This document shows positions 59,211-64,000 of a DNA stretch of 64,000 bases, piece after piece (the first letter of the stretch is position 1; each line of letters begins with the position of its first letter). The position numbers were made by a program, and so were the translations under genes. The notes under the pieces were generated by a model, which saw nothing but the letters and a program-made list of their open reading frames with translations, was not told the origin of the DNA and made no database searches. This DNA is from Candidatus Nomurabacteria bacterium (lineage in GTDB: Bacteria; Patescibacteriota; Saccharimonadia; Saccharimonadales; Saccharimonadaceae), in the NCBI GenBank assembly GCA_031262695.1, contig JAISHF010000003.1, forward strand, positions 1 through 64,000. Reading direction: 5' to 3'.

Positions 59211-59588
59211 ATGAACGATAAAATTTCCTTGGGATTTGGGGCGATGCCAGAGCCGCACGAGCTTGAAACGGTGTATTTTTTGGTTGAGCATTTACCGATT
59301 AGGCATGTGCGGATTTTAGCGCCAAGCCAAGTTGAGGGCGTTCACAAGCCAGATTTGGACATTGATGGTGTTTTATGGGAGATGAAGGCGCCGATTAACT
59401 CTAATAAGCGGTCAGTTGAGCATATCCTGCGAGTTGCCATAAAACAATCGGTCAATATTCTTATAGATCTACGGCGCCTTAATGGCAGTGAGAGTAATTT
59501 CGTTAGCAGGGTTAAATTTGAGCTGGGTAAAAGGAAAAATATTAAAAAATTAAAAATAATCACAAAAGATTTAAAACTATTGACTTAA
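59211..59588 (+). CDS. CdiA-C-like nuclease domain protein, 125 aa
   Basis: KPDLDIDGVLWEMKAPINSN with SVEHILRVAIKQSVNILIDL has the D-x-DGVLWExK pattern of PD-(D/E)xK-like nuclease toxins, such as the CdiA C-terminal tRNase domain and phage-borne relatives. The whole protein is just this domain, with no signal, translocation or polymorphic-toxin N-terminus, and no recognisable immunity gene beside it. TAAGAT (59199-59204) ends 6 nt before the ATG. It could be a substrate of a secretion system, a house-keeping nuclease or a solitary toxin. Motif assignment is by eye. Confidence 0.68.
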   Translation: MNDKISLGFGAMPEPHELETVYFLVEHLPIRHVRILAPSQVEGVHKPDLDIDGVLWEMKAPINSNKRSVEHILRVAIKQSVNILIDLRRLNGSESNFVSRVKFELGKRKNIKKLKIITKDLKLLT

Positions 59589-59615
59589 AGTAATTTTTTG
59601 ATAAAATATAAGTAT

Positions 59616-59656
59616 AAAGATGCGTTCTCTGCCGGATGGCTAAGGGCGCATCTTTT
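59616..59656 (+). terminator. Intrinsic terminator after the nuclease gene
   Basis: AAAGATGCG (59616-59624) pairs with CGCATCTTT (59647-59655) and a T-run follows. Confidence 0.75.
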
Positions 59657-59670
59657 TTATGGAAACGTGC

Positions 59671-60011
59671 TATAATATTAAGCATGGAAGCTAGTAATTC
59701 TACGGGGAGCGCGTAAGTATGAGGGACGGCAGAACAATCCGGAGGGAGATTACTATGGGGTATGGGATTATAATCGCGAGCATGACTTTGGAGGTGAGAG
59801 TTTGGGGGCATTAGAGAAGCGAGTTTGGCCGTTTTTACAGAAAATTCAAGAATAGTATGCCAAAAAAGATGTTTTGCTAGTGGCGCATGGCGGAGTGGGG
59901 TTGATAATTCGGGAGTATTATCGTGGCAAGCCTGAGAGTGGGAATCTGCTGGAGCTACCACCAGTTACGCATGGTGAGGTTGAGGTTTTTACAGTAGCAG
60001 AGCGCGGTTAG
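59671..60011 (+). pseudogene. Decayed histidine phosphatase (phosphoglycerate mutase-like)
   Basis: TATAAT (59671-59676) and an ATG at 59684 remain of the start, but one extra base puts the body out of frame. In the working frame KLVILRGARKYEGRQN matches the family start KLVILRHGA-, with the catalytic His codon missing from RHG. WDYNREHDFGGESLGALEKR is the usual second half. An in-frame TAG at 59854-59856 precedes YAKKDVLLVAHGGVGLIIRE, the C-terminal HGG block, and the stop is at 60009-60011. Three separate lesions show a gene in decay. Confidence 0.75.
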
Positions 60012-60034
60012 AATTAAAAATGAGGCAAGCGCTA

Positions 60035-61036
60035 CTAGCGTTGGCGGTGAGGGCGGAGATATTTGCGGACGGCGAGGGAGGAGGCGAGGGCGCCGATCAT
60101 TATGCCAAGGAGGACGAGCCCGAGGGCGATTGCCCACCAATATTGGTTGACAAAGTCGTAGGTTGGGGCGACGGTGACGCCGTAATCCTCTAGGTAAACG
60201 CGGAGGCGGCTGAGGAGCAGGAAGGCTATGCCAGTCGTTGCGAGGGCAGCGAGCAGGCCGTAAATCATCGCTTCAATGATAAACGGGCCGCGGATAAAAC
60301 TGTGCGAGGCGCCGACGAGACGCATCATATAGATTTCTTCGCGGCGGTTGAAAATCGCCATACGGATGGTGTTGAAAACGATTAAAATGGCGACGGCGAC
60401 GAATAAAATGCTGGCAATTAAACCGACTTTTTCCACAAAACTGGTGGTGCGGGCGATATTGTTGATGATTTCGCGTTTTTCGCCCTCAAATGATGGGGGG
60501 CGATTGGGTGCCAGCACGTCGGCGACGACGGGGTTGGTGTTGATGAAGCTCTCTACCTCGGCGGTTTCGTTCGGGTTGACGACCTTAATATGCATAATCC
60601 ATGGGAAGCGATTCTCGGCTTCATAAGAGGCGTCAATCATAGATTGGTCGGTCTGACTGTCGGTGCGGTAGAGTTCCATAGCCTCATCTGGCGAAATTAG
60701 CGAAACTTCGCGGACGCTCGGCAACTCGCTGACACGTTCGGCGGCAAGTTCGGCGCGCTCAGGGCCTAGGTCGTTTTCAAGATAAACGGAGAAAGTGAGG
60801 TTTTCGGTGATGTCTTTGAGGGTGTTATTGAGAATGTCGCGCGAGGCGAGGGCGACGACAACAATCGTCAGCGCCATAATCATTACAAAAGTCGCGGCAA
60901 CAGAAAGCCACGAGTTGCGCAAAAACGACTTGGCACCATACTTGACTTGGCGGGAGAGTTGCAACATCGGGCGCTTTTGGGTTTGCGTGAGCGCCTTTAA
61001 GTTTTTGCGGATTTCGGGGGTTTTTTTGACTTTCAT
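60035..61036 (-). CDS. ftsX: Cell division protein FtsX
   Basis: Permease-like partner of FtsE, 333 aa with four transmembrane helices (N-terminal about 45-65, then three in the last 170 residues). The extracellular loop (about 75-190) contains NLTFSVYLENDLGPERAELA. The C-terminal part has IMVRLVGASHSFIRGPFIIEAM-type sequence. FtsEX controls peptidoglycan hydrolases at division. Overlaps ftsE by 4 bp. Confidence 0.94.
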   Translation of the reverse strand: MKVKKTPEIRKNLKALTQTQKRPMLQLSRQVKYGAKSFLRNSWLSVAATFVMIMALTIVVVALASRDILNNTLKDITENLTFSVYLENDLGPERAELAAERVSELPSVREVSLISPDEAMELYRTDSQTDQSMIDASYEAENRFPWIMHIKVVNPNETAEVESFINTNPVVADVLAPNRPPSFEGEKREIINNIARTTSFVEKVGLIASILFVAVAILIVFNTIRMAIFNRREEIYMMRLVGASHSFIRGPFIIEAMIYGLLAALATTGIAFLLLSRLRVYLEDYGVTVAPTYDFVNQYWWAIALGLVLLGIMIGALASSLAVRKYLRPHRQR

Positions 61037-61725
61037 TTTACTACCTTTCCGCGTGGCACGTCGGCCACGAGTTTGCCGTCTTCAATGCGCACGGTGCGGG
61101 CGTTGAGGCGATGGACGATTTCGAGGTTGTGGGTGGTGAATAGCACAGTGGTGCCGAGGTCGTTGATGCGTTTGACGAGGTCAACGATTTCCCAAGTGTT
61201 GCGGTTGTCGAGGTTGCCGGTTGGCTCGTCGGCGATTAGGATGCGTGGTTGGCGAGCGACACTGCGAGCAATCGCCACCCGTTGCTTTTCGCCGCCAGAG
61301 AGTTGGGCGGGGAGTTTGTTCATTTTGTCTAATAGCCCGACAAGGTCAAGTACGCGGGGGACAATATTGCGAGTTTCGGCGTTGGTGTGGCCGGCGATTT
61401 CAAGGGCAAAGGCGACATTTTCGTAAACGGTGCGGTCGGGCAACAACTTAAAATCTTGGAAAACGACACCAATACGGCGACGGAGGTGCGGGATGTGCTT
61501 GCGGCCGAGGGTATCATAGTCAATACCGCCGACCATAATTTTGCCAGTGTCGGGGCGTTCCTCGCGGGTAATCATTTTAAGTAGAGTTGATTTGCCAGAG
61601 CCAGATGAGCCGACAATTACGACCATCTCACGCGGGTTAATGTGCAGACTAACATCATCAAGCGCCGGCGCCTCGTCCGTTTTAATCTTACCATAACGCT
61701 TGGTGACATTTTCTAATAATATCAT
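61033..61725 (-). CDS. ftsE: Cell division ATPase FtsE
   Basis: ABC ATPase, 230 aa. Walker A VVIVGSSGSGKSTLLKMI, signature LSGGEKQRVAIARSV and Walker B RILIADEPTGNLD. YGKIKTDEAPALDDVSLHIN is the usual start. ATG at 61725 with TATATT (61732-61737) 6 nt upstream, no ribosome site: leaderless type. Divergent from ppa. Confidence 0.95.
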   Translation of the reverse strand: MILLENVTKRYGKIKTDEAPALDDVSLHINPREMVVIVGSSGSGKSTLLKMITREERPDTGKIMVGGIDYDTLGRKHIPHLRRRIGVVFQDFKLLPDRTVYENVAFALEIAGHTNAETRNIVPRVLDLVGLLDKMNKLPAQLSGGEKQRVAIARSVARQPRILIADEPTGNLDNRNTWEIVDLVKRINDLGTTVLFTTHNLEIVHRLNARTVRIEDGKLVADVPRGKVVK

Positions 61726-61748
61726 ATATATAATATATCATAATATGC

Positions 61749-61754
61749 TATAAT
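61749..61754 (+). promoter_or_regulatory. ppa promoter -10
   Basis: Extended -10 TATGCTATAAT (hexamer 61749-61754). Leader of about 10 nt with AAGGAG before the ATG at 61771, a non-leaderless contrast to the divergent ftsE. Confidence 0.65.
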
Positions 61755-61770
61755 GTAAAAAAGGAGATTT

Positions 61771-62304
61771 ATGGATTTCAATAAATTATTGACGACTGGT
61801 GGTTATGAGAACGGCGAGATTAATGTGGTGATTGAGATTCCGATGGGCAGCACGCAAAAAATTGAGTTTCGACGTGATTTAGGCTTGTTTATGATTGACC
61901 GTGTGGAGCCAGATTTGTTTGCTAAGCCGACGAATTATGGGTTTATTCCGCAGACGCTGGACGAGGACGGTGACGAGTTGGATGTCTTGCTGGTTTCGCC
62001 ACTTAAACTCACGACCGGAACCTTTACGACAGCAAAAATCTTGGGCGTGATGAAGTTTGAGGACGACGGCGAGGTGGACGACAAAATTATCGCAGTCGTC
62101 GCGGACGACCGCAATACGGGCAATATTTATGAGAGCTTTGAGGACTTGCCGCCGAAGTTGATTGAGCAAATTAACTTCCATTTTAGCCACTATAAAGACC
62201 TGAAAAAGCCAGGCACGACGATTGTGAAGGGTTTTGAGGGTATTCCTGAGGCGAAAAAGGTGATTACGGCGGCAATTGCACGCTGGAACGAGCAGGCGAA
62301 ATAA
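61771..62304 (+). CDS. ppa: Inorganic pyrophosphatase
   Basis: Hydrolyses pyrophosphate to keep biosynthesis moving. Family I soluble enzyme, 177 aa: EIPMGSTQKIEFRRD, TNYGFIPQTLDEDGDELDVLLV with the metal Asp residues, DDKIIAVVADDRN and SHYKDLKKPG. Followed 3 nt later by the ABC ATPase gene. Confidence 0.97.
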   Translation: MDFNKLLTTGGYENGEINVVIEIPMGSTQKIEFRRDLGLFMIDRVEPDLFAKPTNYGFIPQTLDEDGDELDVLLVSPLKLTTGTFTTAKILGVMKFEDDGEVDDKIIAVVADDRNTGNIYESFEDLPPKLIEQINFHFSHYKDLKKPGTTIVKGFEGIPEAKKVITAAIARWNEQAK

Positions 62305-62307
62305 GCG

Positions 62308-63162
62308 ATGGCAATTGGTAAGTTGCTTGGGACGGATGGGTTGAAGAATGCGAAACCGCTGGTGATTGACGCACGGAATATTACGAAGATTTACGGCAAG
62401 AAAAAGCAAGAAAAGTTCGTGGCGTTAAAAAATGTTAGTTTGCAGATTGCCGAGGGCGAGAGCGTAGCGATTGTTGGCAAGTCTGGGTCGGGCAAGTCTA
62501 CGCTAATGCATGTTTTGGCGATGTTAGACCAGCCGACGAAGGGCGAACTTTATTTTAACGGCGAGAAAATCGGTAAATTGAATAGTCGCAAATTAAATAA
62601 GGTGCGGAACCGTGAGCTGGGCTTTGTTTTTCAGCAATTTTTTATGAACGCCAATGATACGGTGCTAAATAATGTGATGTTGCCACTGGTGATTGCGGGA
62701 ACGAAATTTGGCAAGCGTAAGCGACTAGCGATGGAGGCGTTGCATGCGGTTGGGCTAGAAGACAAGGCGAAGAATAAGGCGTCGGCGTTATCTGGCGGGC
62801 AAAAGCAACGGGTCTGTATTGCGCGGGCGTTGGTGAATAACCCGAGCGTGATTTTTGCCGACGAGCCGACGGGCAACTTGGATAGCACAACTGGTGCAAT
62901 GGTAGAAAAAACTTTGTTTGACCTGAATCGCGAAAACGGGATTACGCTGATTGTGGTGACGCACGACGAAGACATTGCCAAAAAATGCAAACGGCAAGTG
63001 CGAATTAAAGACGGCGAGATTGAACTTGATACGAAAAAGCTAGTGGAATTAAAAGTTGGTAAAGACGGCAAGGGGCGAGTAGAACTGAAAGCGGTGAAAA
63101 GTCGGGCAGAAATGAAGGCAGTGCAAGGCTTGACCGAAACGAAAATGAAAGGTAAGCGATGA
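62308..63162 (+). CDS. ABC transporter ATP-binding protein (MacB/LolD type)
   Basis: 284 aa. Walker A VAIVGKSGSGKSTLMHVLAML, signature SALSGGQKQRVCIARAL, Walker B SVIFADEPTGNLD and the His switch in IVVTHD. Extra Lys-rich C-terminal 45 residues after the ABC core. Overlaps the permease by 4 bp (ATGA). This subclass serves lipoprotein, peptide or macrolide export, or wall-related signalling; the substrate is unknown. Confidence 0.93.
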   Translation: MAIGKLLGTDGLKNAKPLVIDARNITKIYGKKKQEKFVALKNVSLQIAEGESVAIVGKSGSGKSTLMHVLAMLDQPTKGELYFNGEKIGKLNSRKLNKVRNRELGFVFQQFFMNANDTVLNNVMLPLVIAGTKFGKRKRLAMEALHAVGLEDKAKNKASALSGGQKQRVCIARALVNNPSVIFADEPTGNLDSTTGAMVEKTLFDLNRENGITLIVVTHDEDIAKKCKRQVRIKDGEIELDTKKLVELKVGKDGKGRVELKAVKSRAEMKAVQGLTETKMKGKR

Positions 63163-64000
63163 AGATTTTTGATGTGTTTCGGATGGCGAACGCCAATTTG
63201 GCGCGGAATAAAGCACGTTCGCTTTTGACAATGCTGGCGATTTTTGTCGGGTCGTTTACGATTATTTTGACGACGGGGATTAATTATGGCGTCACGAATT
63301 ATGTAGATAAACAGGTGGCAAATGTCGGCGGCGAGGGCTATATGGAAGTATTGAAGACGACCGAAGATTTGGCGGAGATGGAAGTGACGATTAGCGGTAG
63401 CGGTGAGCCGGTGGAGTACGACCCGAATGCGGCACCAATTATGTCGGCGATGACAGAGGCAGACATTGAAACTCTGCGGAGCGTAGAGGGGGTGCAGTCG
63501 GCAAATGGGCAATATAATATATCAACTAAATATATTACTTCGGCAAAAACCGATAAAAAGTATGAACTTTCTGCAACGGCTTTTCCGAGTAATCGGCTGA
63601 ATATGGATATGGTGAGTGGTCGGGCAGTGGATAATGCAACGAGCGAATATGAGATTATGCTGGCGCCAGGCTTTGCAGAGGTGCTGGGCTATGACGACAA
63701 TTCGGTGGTTGGGCAGACGGTTACTCTTGGAGTAGGCGTGACGCAACTAAAAGAAGGCGCGCCAGAAAAGATTGTGCCATTTGAGGTGAAGGTGGTTGGC
63801 GTGCAAAATAAAAGCGTGGTCGGTATGGGGCGGAGTTTTGTCAATGCCAGCGCAGCGAAAGAGATTTATACTTTGTCGTTGCAAGATGTGCCAGCGGAAT
63901 ATCAGCCAGAAGCTAAGTTCTATTTTGCGATTGTGGAGATTGACCCAGCGGCAACTGACGCACAAATTGACGAAATTCAGGCACGGATTAAAGACAAGGG
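63159..64000 (+). CDS. MacB-like ABC permease, 3' end beyond window
   Basis: At least 280 residues; the frame stays open to the window end. MKIFDVFRMANANLARNKAR and LLTMLAIFVGSFTIILTTGI (first helix) are the typical start, then the MacB periplasmic core domain (VEGVQSANGQYN, EIMLAPGFAEVLGYDDNSVVGQ). The FtsX-like permease helices expected at the C-terminus lie outside. Pairs with the upstream ATPase. Confidence 0.9.
   Translation, partial: MKIFDVFRMANANLARNKARSLLTMLAIFVGSFTIILTTGINYGVTNYVDKQVANVGGEGYMEVLKTTEDLAEMEVTISGSGEPVEYDPNAAPIMSAMTEADIETLRSVEGVQSANGQYNISTKYITSAKTDKKYELSATAFPSNRLNMDMVSGRAVDNATSEYEIMLAPGFAEVLGYDDNSVVGQTVTLGVGVTQLKEGAPEKIVPFEVKVVGVQNKSVVGMGRSFVNASAAKEIYTLSLQDVPAEYQPEAKFYFAIVEIDPAATDAQIDEIQARIKDK

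Noticed and set aside
1-64000. TGA read as glycine (code 25)
   Set aside because: TGA ends many genes in exact overlaps (ATGA, GTGA), and conserved Gly positions use GGN.
1-64000. CRISPR array or insertion sequence
   Set aside because: No evenly spaced direct repeats and no transposase-like frame were found; the only recombinase is Xer-like.

Overview
The window reads as chromosome of a host-dependent ultrasmall bacterium of the Candidate Phyla Radiation, most likely Candidatus Saccharibacteria (TM7). This is inferred from gene content and architecture, not from a search. The genes are very compact, with 1-11 bp overlaps. Housekeeping proteins are trimmed: UvrC lacks its C-terminal HhH region, AlaS lacks the C-Ala domain, and a LexA-like protein is only the DNA-binding domain. 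RNR is the anaerobic class III type. Pyrimidines are salvaged (UraA/Upp). A large envelope/type IV secretion-like gene set is present. TGA acts as stop.

Layout. 0-6.6 kb: an unknown Cys-containing protein, then a minus-strand operon nrdD-nrdG-iscS-iscU with a strong promoter and two probable NrdR boxes, then a Xer-type recombinase. 6.6-13.2 kb: small membrane/acidic proteins, a 1092-aa VirB6/TrbL-like protein, and four consecutive pilin-like genes carrying five copies of one VirB2-like module. 13.3-17.6 kb: Hsp20, a structured intergenic region with a 30-codon ORF, ComF, tRNA-Ser, upp-uraA and tRNA-Arg. 17.7-28.9 kb: two paralogous three-gene cassettes (large polytopic membrane protein, two-domain peptidoglycan hydrolase, PEGA protein) separated by a lipoprotein transcription unit. 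29-34.9 kb: recF-dnaN-dnaA diverging from rpmH-rnpA-yidC-jag, with DnaA-box clusters on both sides of dnaA. 34.9-51.6 kb: LexA-like HTH, LCP protein, two unknown membrane proteins, uvrA, substrate-binding protein, secG, murJ, uvrC, FKBP, pheT-pheS and a small membrane protein. 51.6-64 kb: MIP channel, tRNA-Phe/Ala, UvrD-type helicase, rnhA, alaS, two unknowns, tRNA-Gly, ruvC, an orphan CdiA-type nuclease, a decayed histidine phosphatase, ftsEX, ppa and a MacB-like ABC transporter running off the end.

How the genes fit together. The VirB6-like protein, the pilin array and the hydrolase cassettes look like parts of a cell-surface secretion or attachment apparatus able to cut peptidoglycan locally, which suits an episymbiont living on a bacterial host. 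MurJ, LCP, FtsEX and YidC/SecG are the native wall and membrane machinery. UvrA, UvrC, UvrD, RuvC, RecF and RnhA form a repair set.

Two window-wide signals stand out. First, about 17 genes have a -10 hexamer exactly 6 nt before the start codon (three more at 5, 7 and 8), so leaderless transcription looks common. Second, the + strand is G-rich on both sides of dnaA with no flip there, while the uvrD gene is a local block of opposite skew.
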